A stretch of DNA of 64,000 nucleotides from Paracoccus sediminilitoris (GCF_003259195.1 NZ_QJPK01000002.1:186001-250000); one strand, 5' to 3'. Shown: positions 8,714 through 17,597, counted from the first letter of the stretch. Translations and numbers: made by a program. Notes: generated from the letters alone by a model not told the origin.

Positions 8714-9423
8714 ACCCATTTGCCGACCCGCCGCGTCGCCGAATTGCCGACCAGCACGACGGTGCGCATGTCGGCCATCTGGGGCGTGGCCTGCGACAGC
8801 GGGATGGTGGTCAGGCATTCGTCGGGGGTGCTGACGGCGCGGGCGAAGATGATCAGGGTCTCGGGGGGGCATTCCTGCCGCAGGATCTCCAGCACGCGGG
8901 CGAATTGATGGGGGCGGCTGCGCGATCGCGGGTTGTAGAAGGCCATCGCGAAATCCCCCCGCGCGGCGTGGCGCAGACGGTGTTCGATCAGATCGAAAGG
9001 CTTGAGGTTGTCCGACAGGTTGATGGCGCAGAAATCATGACCCAGGGGCGCGCCCGCCCGCGCCGCCGCCGCCAGCATCGCGGTGATGCCAGGCAGGATG
9101 CGGATGTCGGTGTCATGTCGGTCGGGCTGATCCTCCAGCGCCTCGAAGAGCGCCGAGGCCATTGCGAAGACCCCCGGATCGCCCGAGGAAACGATCACCA
9201 CCCGTCGGCCATCCGCCGCCAGATCCAACGCCATCCTTGCGCGGTCCAACTCGACCCGGTTGTCCGATGGGTGCAGCGCCAGCCCCGGCCGTGCCGCCAC
9301 CCGCGCGACATAGGGGATATAGCCGATGACATCGGTGGCCTGATCCAGTGCCTGCACGACCTGCGGTGTCACCAGCGCATCATCGCCCGGCCCAAGTCCC
9401 GCGACGGTAATCCAGCCGGTCAT
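8689..9423 (-). CDS. cobJ: Precorrin-3B C17-methyltransferase, CobJ
   Basis: 244 residues. It methylates C-17 of precorrin-3B with ring contraction to give precorrin-4. The sequence shows WITVAGLGPGDDALVTP, DVIGYIPYVAR, VVIVSSGDPGVFAMASALFEAL and ILPGITAMLAAAARAGAPLGHDFCAINLSD (here in pieces), the standard CobJ/CbiH order, and ends with AMAFYNPRSRSRP and GNSATRR. The ATG at 9423 overlaps the cobI stop (ATGA). It is the last gene of the run starting at DUF1636, and its 3' end overlaps convergent cobK by 25 bp. Confidence 0.95.
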   Translation of the reverse strand: MTGWITVAGLGPGDDALVTPQVVQALDQATDVIGYIPYVARVAARPGLALHPSDNRVELDRARMALDLAADGRRVVIVSSGDPGVFAMASALFEALEDQPDRHDTDIRILPGITAMLAAAARAGAPLGHDFCAINLSDNLKPFDLIEHRLRHAARGDFAMAFYNPRSRSRPHQFARVLEILRQECPPETLIIFARAVSTPDECLTTIPLSQATPQMADMRTVVLVGNSATRRVGKWVYTPRGAV

Positions 9424-10163
9424 TCCGCCACCTGCGGCATGGCCATGGGACGGCGCCCCCGGCCATGGACCATGACGATGGCGAAATAGGGGCAGTCGGC
9501 ATCGGGCACATCGGCAAGGCGGGCGATGCGCTGGCCGGGCATGGTGCCGCGCTCGATCAGCCAGGCGTCATCCAGCCGTCCGCAGGCGGCCAGCGCGCGG
9601 CGGACCTTGGGCAGGTTGCGCCCGGTCTTCATCACCACCAGCGCATCGGTGCCCGCGATGTGGCGGCGCAGGTCAGGTTCGGGCAGGGTGCCCATCAGCA
9701 CGGTCAGCACGTCGTCACCCCATGTGATCGGCGTGCCGCTGGCGTTCCAGCACCCGGCCATGCCGGGAATGCCGGGAATGACCTGCATGTCCACCACGTC
9801 GCGCAGCCGCACGTAAAGGTGCATGAAGGAACCATAGAAGAACGGATCGCCCTCGCACAGGACCACGACATCGTCGGTCGCGGCCAGATCGCGCAGGCGG
9901 GCGGCCCAATCGTCATAAAAAGCGGCCAGCAGGTCGTTGTATTCAGGGCTGTCGAAGGGGATTTCCGTCGTGACGGGGTATTCCATCGGGTATTCGCGGG
10001 CGCCCTCGGCCAGCATGCCCGTGACGATGCGGCGCGCCTGCCCCTGCCGCCCCGGCTTGCGGAAGAAGGCCACGTGGCGCGCGCCGCGGATGGCGCGGTC
10101 GGCCCGGACCGAGATCAGGTCCGGATCGCCCGGCCCCAGCCCCGCACAGATGATCTGTCCCAT
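9420..10163 (-). CDS. cobI: Precorrin-2 C20-methyltransferase, CobI
   Basis: 247 residues. It methylates C-20 of precorrin-2 to give precorrin-3A, the first committed step of the branch. Evidence: IICAGLGPGDPDLISVRA at the start, VAFFRKPGRQGQARRI, VVVLCEGDPFFYGSFMHLYVRL and VIPGIPGMAGCW, matching the CobI/CbiL order. The ATG at 10163 was chosen because the methylase fold begins there and it follows the cobH stop by 5 bases; the open frame extends upstream antisense to cobH only as a shadow. Coupled to cobJ by ATGA. Confidence 0.95.
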   Translation of the reverse strand: MGQIICAGLGPGDPDLISVRADRAIRGARHVAFFRKPGRQGQARRIVTGMLAEGAREYPMEYPVTTEIPFDSPEYNDLLAAFYDDWAARLRDLAATDDVVVLCEGDPFFYGSFMHLYVRLRDVVDMQVIPGIPGMAGCWNASGTPITWGDDVLTVLMGTLPEPDLRRHIAGTDALVVMKTGRNLPKVRRALAACGRLDDAWLIERGTMPGQRIARLADVPDADCPYFAIVMVHGRGRRPMAMPQVAE

Positions 10164-10168
10164 TCGGT

Positions 10169-10798
10169 TCACTCCTTCCGGCTGGCCAGCGCGTTGATCG
10201 CAGCGACGGTGATGGCGGACCCGCCAAGCCGGCCCTGCACGATGACCGCAGGCACGGGCGGGGCGGCCATCAGCGCGTCCTTGGATTCCGCCGCGCCGAC
10301 AAAGCCCACGGGGCAGCCGATGATGGCGGCGGGGCGGGGGCAGTCGGGGTCCTCCAGCATGTTCAGCAAATGGAACAGCGCAGTCGGCGCATTGCCGATG
10401 GCGACCAGCGCGCCCGCCAGGTGGGGACGCCACAATTCCAGCGCTGCGGCGCTGCGGGTGTTGCCCATGTCGCGGGCCATGTCGGGCACGCGCGGATCGT
10501 TCAGGGTGCAGATGACCGGATTGTCGGCGGGCAGGCGGGCGCGGGTGACGCCCTCGCTGACCATGCGGGCATCACAGAGGATCGGCGCACCCTGCCCCAA
10601 GGCGGCACGGGCGATGGTCGCCATGCCGGGGGTGAAGCGGACATGGGCCTCCAACCCGACAAGGCCCGCGGCATGGATCATGCGGGTGACCACGGGTTCC
10701 TCATCGGCGTCGAAGCGCGTCAGGTCGGCCTCGGACCGGATGGTGGCGAAGGACTGGCGATAGATCGCGGCCCCGTCCTTTTCGTAAACATGCGGCAT
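10169..10798 (-). CDS. cobH: Precorrin-8X methylmutase, CobH
   Basis: 209 residues. It migrates the C-11 methyl group to C-12, forming hydrogenobyrinate. MPHVYEKDGAAIYRQSFATIR is the usual N-terminus, with the catalytic-site region EAHVRFTPGMATIARAAL and PILCDARMVSEG, and the late GCPVGFVGAAESKDAL motif. The ATG at 10798 shares one base with the cobG stop (TGATG); a TTG one codon upstream is not needed. It lies between cobG and cobI in the riboswitch-controlled minus-strand operon. Confidence 0.95.
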   Translation of the reverse strand: MPHVYEKDGAAIYRQSFATIRSEADLTRFDADEEPVVTRMIHAAGLVGLEAHVRFTPGMATIARAALGQGAPILCDARMVSEGVTRARLPADNPVICTLNDPRVPDMARDMGNTRSAAALELWRPHLAGALVAIGNAPTALFHLLNMLEDPDCPRPAAIIGCPVGFVGAAESKDALMAAPPVPAVIVQGRLGGSAITVAAINALASRKE

Positions 10799-11901
10799 CA
10801 AAGCACCTTCGGCAATTGGTCGGGGTGAAGCCCGCGCAGGGCGGGCACGTCATGGGCGCAGCCATGGCGGATCAGGTCAAATCCCTGCGGCGTCGCGGTC
10901 AGGGTCATGTCGGCCGCGCGCGGCCAGCCACAGCCCTTGGCACAGCCCGAGACGTGCAAGACGGCGCCTTGCGGCACCAGCGCCGCCAGGTCGCGGGCCA
11001 GGGGGCGGGTGGCGGCATGGGCCTGGGCGCAGCGCGGGCTTCCGGGGCAGGCCCGCAGGCGCAGGCGCGGGTCATCGGCGGTCAGGATCAGCCCCGGCAT
11101 GAGCGGCAGATGCCGCGTGCCCCGCACCAGCATCATCCGCCAGGGCGTCAGGCGCAGCTGGCCCAATCTGCCAAGCCGGCGCAGCGTGTCGGGGGGCACC
11201 TGCCCGAATTCGAATCCGGCCAGCATGCCTTGCGGTGTCGGCCCCGGCGTGGCGGGTGTGGCGGCGGTGGGTGCCACGATATCGGCTCGGGGCGCGATGC
11301 CGCGCGCGACCAGCGCCGCCATTCGGCCCCGTCCGCCGATGGCCCCGCCGCGTTCCAGAAACCAGCCCGCCAGCGCGACGGCGTCCTGCGGCGAACCGAA
11401 GGGCACGCCATACCCCATCCCGTCGGCGCGCAGGATCAGGCCCGAACCCGCGCGTTCGATCCGGATGTCGGCGGGGTCCTGGGTCAGGACCGGCGCGGCG
11501 CCGGTATCGACGGCAAAACCGAACTTGGCGGGCAGCGGCAGGGCGCTGTCAGCCAGCGCGGTTTCCAGATCGCGGACCAGCGCATCGGTGGCATCCCCGC
11601 CAAAGGGGGTGACGATGATGCTGCGCCGCGTCTCGGTGGCGATGTCGGGGTCGATGAGGTCCAGCGCGCGCAGATCCGCGATCAGCGGCGCATGGCTGTC
11701 GGGCGTGATGCCGCGCAGTTGCAAATTGCCGCGGCCCGTCAGCTCGATCAGGCCGTTGCCATGCCGTTCGGCGGCATCGGCGATGCCCTGGGCCTGGTCG
11801 CGGGACAGCATCGCCCCGCGCGGTTTGACCCGCACGACCCAGCCATCGCCCGATTCCATCGGCCGCAGGGCGCCGGGGCACCAGCCCTTCACGCCGCTCA
11901 T
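10798..11901 (-). CDS. cobG: Precorrin-3B synthase, CobG
   Basis: 367 residues, a nitrite/sulfite-reductase-like protein. CobG is the oxygen-dependent enzyme that hydroxylates C-20 of precorrin-3A and forms the gamma-lactone, which marks this as the aerobic pathway. MSGVKGWCPGALRPM opens the protein; LIELTGRGNLQLRGI is the ferredoxin-like half-domain; Cys285 and Cys291 (CPGSPRC) and Cys320 and Cys324 (CAKGC) form the expected Fe-S ligand set. The start overlaps the cobN stop (ATGA). The upstream in-frame ATG at 11949 lies inside cobN and lacks homology. Confidence 0.94.
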   Translation of the reverse strand: MSGVKGWCPGALRPMESGDGWVVRVKPRGAMLSRDQAQGIADAAERHGNGLIELTGRGNLQLRGITPDSHAPLIADLRALDLIDPDIATETRRSIIVTPFGGDATDALVRDLETALADSALPLPAKFGFAVDTGAAPVLTQDPADIRIERAGSGLILRADGMGYGVPFGSPQDAVALAGWFLERGGAIGGRGRMAALVARGIAPRADIVAPTAATPATPGPTPQGMLAGFEFGQVPPDTLRRLGRLGQLRLTPWRMMLVRGTRHLPLMPGLILTADDPRLRLRACPGSPRCAQAHAATRPLARDLAALVPQGAVLHVSGCAKGCGWPRAADMTLTATPQGFDLIRHGCAHDVPALRGLHPDQLPKVL

Positions 11902-14900
11902 GTGTCTGCCCCCATGCTGGCGGCGATGGAATTGCGCCGCGTCACCCAAAGGCCCGCATCATGCAGCCGACGAAACAGGTCGCGCATGGCCGCCAGAGCT
12001 GCGGGGTTGGTGTCCTGCATGAAGACGGTGATGTCGTCGCGCCCCAAGGTGGCGTCGTGATAGAGGTCGAACAGATGCGGCGGCACCGCGCCCGCCAGAT
12101 GGGCAAAGGCCGCCATGTGATCCAGTGTGGCCGCAATCTCGGCAGCTCCGCGAAAGCCGTGGGCGGTCATGGCATCCGCCCAACGCGGATCGGTGGCGCG
12201 GGCGCGGACGGTGCGGGCGATCTCCTCGGTCAGGCTGCGGGCGCGGGGGCGGTCGGGCTGCGTGGCGTCAAGGTGATAAAGCGCCGGCGCATCCGCCCCG
12301 ATTCGGGCCATGGCGGCGGCAAAGCCGCCTTCGTGGGCGGCGTAATCGGCGGCCAGCAGCAGGTCGCTTTCGGGCAGGTCCTGCGCGTGGACGAAGCTGT
12401 CGGCGGTTTGCAGGCGGGCTTCGATGCCGCCCCGATCCTGCGTCACGGCACCATCCAGGCCGATGGCCCAGCTGGAGGCCGCGATCCATGCCTCGCCCGC
12501 GGCCTGCCGCGCAGCATCGGTGAAGGTGTCGGGGGCGGTGCCCATGCCCAGCCCGTATCGCCCGGGTTCCGGTCCGAACACCCGTGCCATGCGGGCGGCA
12601 TAGGGGTTCATCTCGGGCGCCTCGTCGCGGTCGGCCAGCGCCTTTGCGCCGGTTTCGAACAGCTGCGCCAGCACGGGAAAGACATCGCGGAACAGGCCCG
12701 ACACCCGCAACGTCACGTCGATGCGGGGCCGGTCCATCAGCGCCAGTGGAACGATCTCCACGCCCGACACCCGGCCCGACCCATCATCCCAGACAGGCTT
12801 CAGCCCCGCCAGATGCAGGGCCATGGCGAATTCCTCGCCAGCGGTGCGCATCGTGGCGCTGCCCCACAGATCGACGACCAAGCCGCGCGGCCAATCGCCG
12901 TGATCCTGCAGGTGACGGCGCAGCAATTCCTCGGCCAGCTTGACGCCTTGGGCGTGGGCAGCGCGTGTCGGCACCGCGCGCGGATCGGTGGCAAAGAGGT
13001 TGCGCCCGGTCGGCAGTACGTCCCGCCGTCCCCGCGCGGGCGATCCCGACGGACCCGGCGGGACATGGCGCCCCGACAGCGCGTCCAGCAGGCCCGCGCG
13101 TTCCTGCGCGCCGCATTCGCTCTGGCCGAAGATGTGCAGACCCTGCCCGTATTGGCTTTCCTTGATGTCGCAGACGAAGCGGTCGATGCGGGTGATCGCC
13201 TCGGCCTCGGACGCATCGGGCGGGATGCCCAAGTCGCGGTCCACCCCAAGCGCGCGGGACGTGTCGCGGATGTCGGCCACCAGCCGGTCGCGGCGCGCCG
13301 GGTCCAGCCCGTCGGCGGTGGAATATTCGTCCAGCAGCCGTTCCAGACCCGCCATGTCGTCGGGCAGGGTGGCAGCCAGCATGGGCGGCGGCAGGTGGCC
13401 AAGCGTGACCGCCCCGATGCGGCGCTTGGCCTGCGCGGCCTCGCCCGGGTCGTTGACGATGAAGGGATAGATTACCGGCAGCGCCCCCGTCAGCGCCTGC
13501 GGCCAGCAGTCGCCCGACAGCGCCACCGCCTTGCCGGGCAGCCATTCCAGCGTGCCATGCGCCCCCATGTGGATCATCGCGTGCAGCCCTTGGGATCGCA
13601 GCCACAGGTAGAAGGCCACATAGGCATGGCGCGGCACACGGGTCAGGTCATGATAATCGTCGTCGCGATTGGCGCGGTGGCTGCGTTCTGGCTGCAGCGC
13701 CATCAGCAGCTTGCCCGCGCGGATGGCGGCGAAGTGGAAGGCGCCGTCCTGCATGTCGGGGTCTGTCTCGGGCGCACCCCATGCGGCATGAAGATCGTCG
13801 CGCAGGGTTCGGGGCAGGGTGGCCAGCACCGCGCGGTATTCGTCCAGCGGCCATGTGATCCGGTCGCCGGTCAGGTCGCCCTGAACGGCGGGGACGTCAT
13901 GGCCGTGATCGGCCAGCAGCCCTGCCACCTGTTGCGCGGAGGCCAACGCGTCCAGCCCCACCGCATGGGCCATCTGCCAGTCGCGGCCCGGATAGGTGGA
14001 CAGGATCAGTGCCAGCTGGCGGTCGGGGGCTGGCGTCGCGCCAAGGCGGTGCCAGGCGGCGATGCGGTCCGCGGCGGCATCGACCAGTGCGGGGTCGGGG
14101 CGGTGGGCAAAGCGGGAGTATTGCAGGTCCGGGTCGCGCTTGGCGGGGGATTTGAAGCTGATGACGCCGGCCAGGATGCGTCCGTCCACCTCGGGCAGGA
14201 CCACGTTCATGGCTAAGTCCGAGGGTGACAGTCCGCGTTCGGCGTCGCGCCATTCGCGGCGGCGGTTGGTGGACAGGGCGACCTGAAAGACAGGGCTGTC
14301 GAAGCCATCGAAGGCGCCATTCTGGCCGGACGAAAAGCCCGTGGCATTGACGATGACGGCAGGGGCCTCGGGCAGGCTGCCCCGCAGCCATTCGTTAAAA
14401 CCCGGGGCCTTCAGCGAAGGGGCGAAGGCCCCGCAGGCGGCAAAGCCACGCGCGCGCAGGGCATGGATCATCGCGTCGATCGCGGCGGTATCGGCGGCGG
14501 CCAGCCAGCTGCGATAGAAGGTGACCAGCGCCAGCGGTCCGGCGGGCGGGGTATCGATCACGCCCGCATCCGGGTCGTAAAGCCCCATCGGCGGCAGCGT
14601 CTTCCGCCCCGGCACTGGGGCCGCGTTCAGCCCTGCCGCGATCGCCATCTGCGCCAGCGCGGCCTGGGCCGCCACCGCCCCGCCCTGATCGCAATGGCGG
14701 CGCAGCACGCGCAGCACGGATGCGGGCACGGTCGAGAGCTGATCCAGCCGCGCATCATCGCGTCCATCGGCGGGCAGCACGGCCAGCGCGATGCCGCGCC
14801 GCCGCGCCAGGTCCTGCACGGATGCCAGACCATAGGGCCAATAGGCCTCGCCGCCGATCAGACGGATCAGGATGCCCTTGGCACCCGACAGCGTCTGCTC

Positions 14901-15116
14901 CAGATAAGTGTCGACCGAGACCGGATGGCGCAGTGCCACGAGGTTGCACAGCCGCAGGGACGGCAGCCCCCCCGCCGCGCGATGCCAGCCCGCCGCGAAG
15001 GCGCCAAGATCGCTGTCCGAAAAGGACAGCACCACCAGATCCGCCGGCGACTGGCCGGGGTCATAGGGGGCGTCGGACTGGTCCAGCCCGTGGCGTTCGC
15101 GGAAGACGACATGCAT
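11898..15116 (-). CDS. cobN: Cobaltochelatase subunit CobN
   Basis: 1,072 residues, the large Mg-chelatase-H-like subunit that inserts Co2+ into hydrogenobyrinate a,c-diamide together with CobS and CobT. Recognised by MGAHGTLEWLPGKAVALS, YPFIVNDPGEAAQAKRRIGAVTLGHLPPP (in pieces), VDLWGSATMRTAGEEFAMAL and MARVFGPEPGRYGLGMG. It is shorter than the ~1,250 residues common elsewhere, mainly at the N-terminus, yet the start ATG at 15116 is in tight 1-base overlap with the cobW stop, so the length seems genuine. CobS and CobT are not in this window. Confidence 0.95.
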   Translation of the reverse strand: MHVVFRERHGLDQSDAPYDPGQSPADLVVLSFSDSDLGAFAAGWHRAAGGLPSLRLCNLVALRHPVSVDTYLEQTLSGAKGILIRLIGGEAYWPYGLASVQDLARRRGIALAVLPADGRDDARLDQLSTVPASVLRVLRRHCDQGGAVAAQAALAQMAIAAGLNAAPVPGRKTLPPMGLYDPDAGVIDTPPAGPLALVTFYRSWLAAADTAAIDAMIHALRARGFAACGAFAPSLKAPGFNEWLRGSLPEAPAVIVNATGFSSGQNGAFDGFDSPVFQVALSTNRRREWRDAERGLSPSDLAMNVVLPEVDGRILAGVISFKSPAKRDPDLQYSRFAHRPDPALVDAAADRIAAWHRLGATPAPDRQLALILSTYPGRDWQMAHAVGLDALASAQQVAGLLADHGHDVPAVQGDLTGDRITWPLDEYRAVLATLPRTLRDDLHAAWGAPETDPDMQDGAFHFAAIRAGKLLMALQPERSHRANRDDDYHDLTRVPRHAYVAFYLWLRSQGLHAMIHMGAHGTLEWLPGKAVALSGDCWPQALTGALPVIYPFIVNDPGEAAQAKRRIGAVTLGHLPPPMLAATLPDDMAGLERLLDEYSTADGLDPARRDRLVADIRDTSRALGVDRDLGIPPDASEAEAITRIDRFVCDIKESQYGQGLHIFGQSECGAQERAGLLDALSGRHVPPGPSGSPARGRRDVLPTGRNLFATDPRAVPTRAAHAQGVKLAEELLRRHLQDHGDWPRGLVVDLWGSATMRTAGEEFAMALHLAGLKPVWDDGSGRVSGVEIVPLALMDRPRIDVTLRVSGLFRDVFPVLAQLFETGAKALADRDEAPEMNPYAARMARVFGPEPGRYGLGMGTAPDTFTDAARQAAGEAWIAASSWAIGLDGAVTQDRGGIEARLQTADSFVHAQDLPESDLLLAADYAAHEGGFAAAMARIGADAPALYHLDATQPDRPRARSLTEEIARTVRARATDPRWADAMTAHGFRGAAEIAATLDHMAAFAHLAGAVPPHLFDLYHDATLGRDDITVFMQDTNPAALAAMRDLFRRLHDAGLWVTRRNSIAASMGADT

Positions 15117-16159
15117 CAGGCAGGCACGCCCGTCAGCATGGCGCGGATCGCATCAAGGTTCACGTCGTCATGTTCGGCGATGACCACCAGCTGCGACCGG
15201 CGCGGCTGGCTGCCCCAAGGGCGGTCGTATTGATGGCGCACGCGCGCGCCGACGGCCTGCACCAGCAGGCGCATCGGCTTGCCCTGCACCGCGACATGGC
15301 CCTTTACGCGCAGAATGTTCTGTTCGGTGGCCAGGCGTTCGATGGCCGCGACCAGATGGGCGGGGTCGGTGATCTCGGGCAGGTCGATGACGACGGTGTC
15401 GAAATCCTCATGCTCGTGATCGTCATGGCCGTCATGATGGCTGGGGCGGGCGGCCAGATCATCCTCGGCGGCGGCGTTGAGGCCCAGGATCACCTGCGGG
15501 TCGATCGCGCCCTCGGTCACGGTTAGGATGGGCAGCTTGCGCGGGGCGTGGTCCAGGATGGCCTGACGGGCAGCGGCCACGCCGGCATCGCCGGCCAGAT
15601 CGGCCTTGGTCAGCAGGACGACATCGGCGCAGGCGATCTGATCCTCGAAGACCTCGGACAGGGGCGTTTCGTGGTCCAGGCTGTCATCGGCGGCGCGTTG
15701 GGCGTCGACGGCGGCAATGTCGGGGGCGAAACGGCCCGCGGCCACGGCCTCGGCATCGGCCAGGGCGATGACGCCGTCCACGGTGATGCGCGACCGGATG
15801 GCGGGCCAGTCAAAGGCCTTGAGCAGCGGTTTCGGCAGCGCCAGCCCCGAGGTCTCGATCAGGATGTGGTTGGGCTTCTGCGGCAGGGCCATCAGCCGTT
15901 CCAGCGTCGGGATGAAATCATCGGCGACCGTGCAGCAGATGCAGCCGTTCGACAGCTCCATGATGTTTTCGGCGGGGCAGTTGTCGTCGGCGCAGCCCTT
16001 CAGGATTTCGCCGTCGACACCCATCGTGCCGAATTCATTGACCAGTACGGCAAGGCGCTTGCCTTGGGGGTTCTGCATCAGGTGGCGGACCAGCGTGGTC
16101 TTGCCTGCGCCCAGAAAGCCGGTGATCACGGTCACGGGGGTCTTGGTCAGATCGGACAT
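15116..16159 (-). CDS. cobW: CobW, G3E-family GTPase/metallochaperone
   Basis: 347 residues. The N-terminus has the Walker A motif GFLGAGKTT (residues 14-22), followed by LVNEFG, the metal-binding CICC at 73-76 and TSGLALPKP. A histidine/aspartate-rich stretch (HHDGHDDHEHED, near residue 245) is typical of metal-handling G3E proteins, and the C-terminal CobW_C domain follows. CobW proteins are thought to deliver cobalt (or zinc) during cobalamin synthesis; the position directly before cobN favours a cobalt delivery role. The ATG at 16159 follows the DUF1636 stop by four bases. Confidence 0.94.
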   Translation of the reverse strand: MSDLTKTPVTVITGFLGAGKTTLVRHLMQNPQGKRLAVLVNEFGTMGVDGEILKGCADDNCPAENIMELSNGCICCTVADDFIPTLERLMALPQKPNHILIETSGLALPKPLLKAFDWPAIRSRITVDGVIALADAEAVAAGRFAPDIAAVDAQRAADDSLDHETPLSEVFEDQIACADVVLLTKADLAGDAGVAAARQAILDHAPRKLPILTVTEGAIDPQVILGLNAAAEDDLAARPSHHDGHDDHEHEDFDTVVIDLPEITDPAHLVAAIERLATEQNILRVKGHVAVQGKPMRLLVQAVGARVRHQYDRPWGSQPRRSQLVVIAEHDDVNLDAIRAMLTGVPA

Positions 16160-16163
16160 GGGG

Positions 16164-16517
16164 TCACTCCTGCGGGGGGATGCGGGCAAGGCTCTGCTTG
16201 CGGAAGATGGCGGGGCGTTCGCGCCACGGCACGATGCCGTCGCCGCTGGCGGCATAGGCGGCGGCACCCGTGGCGATATCGGCGGCGTCAGCGGGGGTCA
16301 GGCGGCCATAGACATAGGACCACTTGCCCGGTGCCGTCAGCGACACCGAACAGCCCTGCGAACAGGCGGACAGACATTCGACGGGGCGGATCTCCACGCC
16401 TGCGGGGGGATCGTCGGACAGGACCTGATGCAGCACCGCGCCGGGGCGGGGGGCATCGGGGTCGTCCATGGGCACCGTGCCGCGGCAGGTGGTGCAGACA
16501 TGCAAGATGGCGCGCAT
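16164..16517 (-). CDS. DUF1636 thioredoxin-like ferredoxin protein, first gene of cob operon
   Basis: 117 residues. It starts MRAILHVCTTCRG and has a second cysteine block, CLSACSQGC, giving a CxxC plus CxxxCxxxC pattern like the [2Fe-2S] thioredoxin-fold ferredoxins. The family (DUF1636) is commonly found beside cobW in alphaproteobacteria; its role is unknown, but an electron-carrier or metal-handling function in B12 synthesis is a reasonable inference. The ATG at 16517 is preceded by GGGAAGGG and is the first start codon after the riboswitch, so this small gene is the direct target of translational control. Longer in-frame starts lie inside the aptamer. Confidence 0.85.
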   Translation of the reverse strand: MRAILHVCTTCRGTVPMDDPDAPRPGAVLHQVLSDDPPAGVEIRPVECLSACSQGCSVSLTAPGKWSYVYGRLTPADAADIATGAAAYAASGDGIVPWRERPAIFRKQSLARIPPQE

Positions 16518-16627
16518 TGCGGCCCTTCCCTTCTGTGGCATCAGGGGGATAGGCCGAGAGGACATGGCACGGGGCATCCGGCCATCACCTGCCGGTCGCG
16601 AAACACCCCGTTCGCCCGTCATCAACA

Positions 16628-16820
16628 GGTGCTGGCAGGTCTCCCGGCTTGCGGATTCGGGGCCTGGGCCCAACGGTCGTCCCACCTTCCCAGCCCATGG
16701 GGGGCCAGTGGATCGGGCGACCTTTCCGGTCACGGTCGCGGGGGCGGCTGCGCTTGGGCGGGGCGGTGACGCCTTGCCTGTCGCATTCCCTTTTCACCTG
16801 CCTTACGACAGGAACCAACA
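16628..16820 (-). promoter_or_regulatory. Cobalamin riboswitch upstream of DUF1636-cobW-cobN
   Basis: The minus strand reads GGTTCCTGTC, then CAGGTGAAAAGGGAATGCGACAGG, CCCCCGCGACCGTGACCGG, the CCACTGG box, GGGAAGG and finally the B12 box AAGCCGGGAGACCTGCC (16634-16650), the complete landmark order of the class. About 40 bases further on, GGCAGGT (16593-16587) is exactly complementary to ACCTGCC at the 3' end of the B12 box and could form an alternative pairing that switches the aptamer. With its leader this fills the 356-base gap between DUF1636 and cobO. Confidence 0.95.
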
Positions 16821-16827
16821 CGCGCCA

Positions 16828-16856
16828 ACCAAAGGCCCGCAGCCCCGATTTGTCAA
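16828..16856 (-). promoter_or_regulatory. Putative promoter of the cob operon riboswitch
   Basis: On the minus strand a perfect TTGACA (16856-16851), 17 bases, then TTTGGT (16833-16828); the expected transcription start, ~16821, coincides with the 5' edge of the aptamer. The -10 is a 3/6 match. The -35 lies only ~18 bases before the cobO start codon on the other strand. Confidence 0.6.
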
Positions 16857-16873
16857 CCCGAAGGAGCGACCCG

Positions 16874-17503
16874 ATGACGCAGTCCGACCCCATTCCCGAA
16901 CAGGATCTGGCCCGCCACGCGCAGAAAATGGCCAAGAAAAAGGCCGCCCGCGACCGGATGATGGAAACCAAGACCGGCGAAAAGGGGCTGATCATCGTCC
17001 ACACCGGCCCCGGCAAGGGCAAGTCCAGCAGCGGTTTCGGCATGATCATGCGCTGTATCGCCCATGACATGCCCTGCGCGGTGGTGCAGTTCATCAAGGG
17101 CGCATGGGACACGGGCGAACGCCGCCTGCTGACCACGCATTTCGCCGACCTTTGCCAGTTCCACAGCATGGGCGAGGGCTTCACATGGGAAACGCAGGAC
17201 AAGTCCCGCGACATCGCCGCAGCCAAAGCCGGGTGGGCCAAGGCCCGGGACCTGATCCGCGACCCGGCAAACCGCATGATCCTGCTGGATGAAATCAACA
17301 TCGCCTTCCGCTATGGCTATCTGGATGTGGCCCAGGTCCTGGCCTTTCTGGAGTCCGAGAAGCCTCCCATGACCCATGTGGTCCTGACCGGGCGCGGCGC
17401 CCCCGACAGCCTGATCGAGGCCGCCGATCTGGTCACCGAGATGGGGCAGGTCAAGCATCCCTTCCGGGCAGGTATCAAGGCGCAGGCCGGCGTCGAATTC
17501 TGA
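16874..17503 (+). CDS. cobO: Cob(I)yrinic acid a,c-diamide adenosyltransferase, CobO
   Basis: 209 residues, CobA/CobO/BtuR family. It adds the 5'-deoxyadenosyl group to the corrinoid using ATP. The P-loop is TGPGKGKSS (residues 44-52), followed by VVQFIKGAWDTGERRLL, ILLDEINIAFRYGYLD (Walker B-like) and HVVLTGRGAPDSLIEAADLVTEM (in pieces), all standard. The ATG at 16874 has GAAGGAG upstream. The gene is divergent from the riboswitch operon and its 5' leader is too short to contain a separate aptamer. Its own promoter must lie within or beyond the opposite-strand riboswitch. Confidence 0.95.
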   Translation: MTQSDPIPEQDLARHAQKMAKKKAARDRMMETKTGEKGLIIVHTGPGKGKSSSGFGMIMRCIAHDMPCAVVQFIKGAWDTGERRLLTTHFADLCQFHSMGEGFTWETQDKSRDIAAAKAGWAKARDLIRDPANRMILLDEINIAFRYGYLDVAQVLAFLESEKPPMTHVVLTGRGAPDSLIEAADLVTEMGQVKHPFRAGIKAQAGVEF

Positions 17504-17597
17504 GGCGTCTTGGCACTGGGGCACAAAAAGTTGACCTTTGGGCGAACCCGTGACCCGATGGCGGGGTTGATCTGGCATCACCACCAAAGGAAAGCCC

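Noticed and set aside
17504..17597. Possible riboswitch in the cobO-otsB gap
   Set aside because: Only 94 bases with no B12 box or other aptamer landmark; a promoter for otsBA is more likely.
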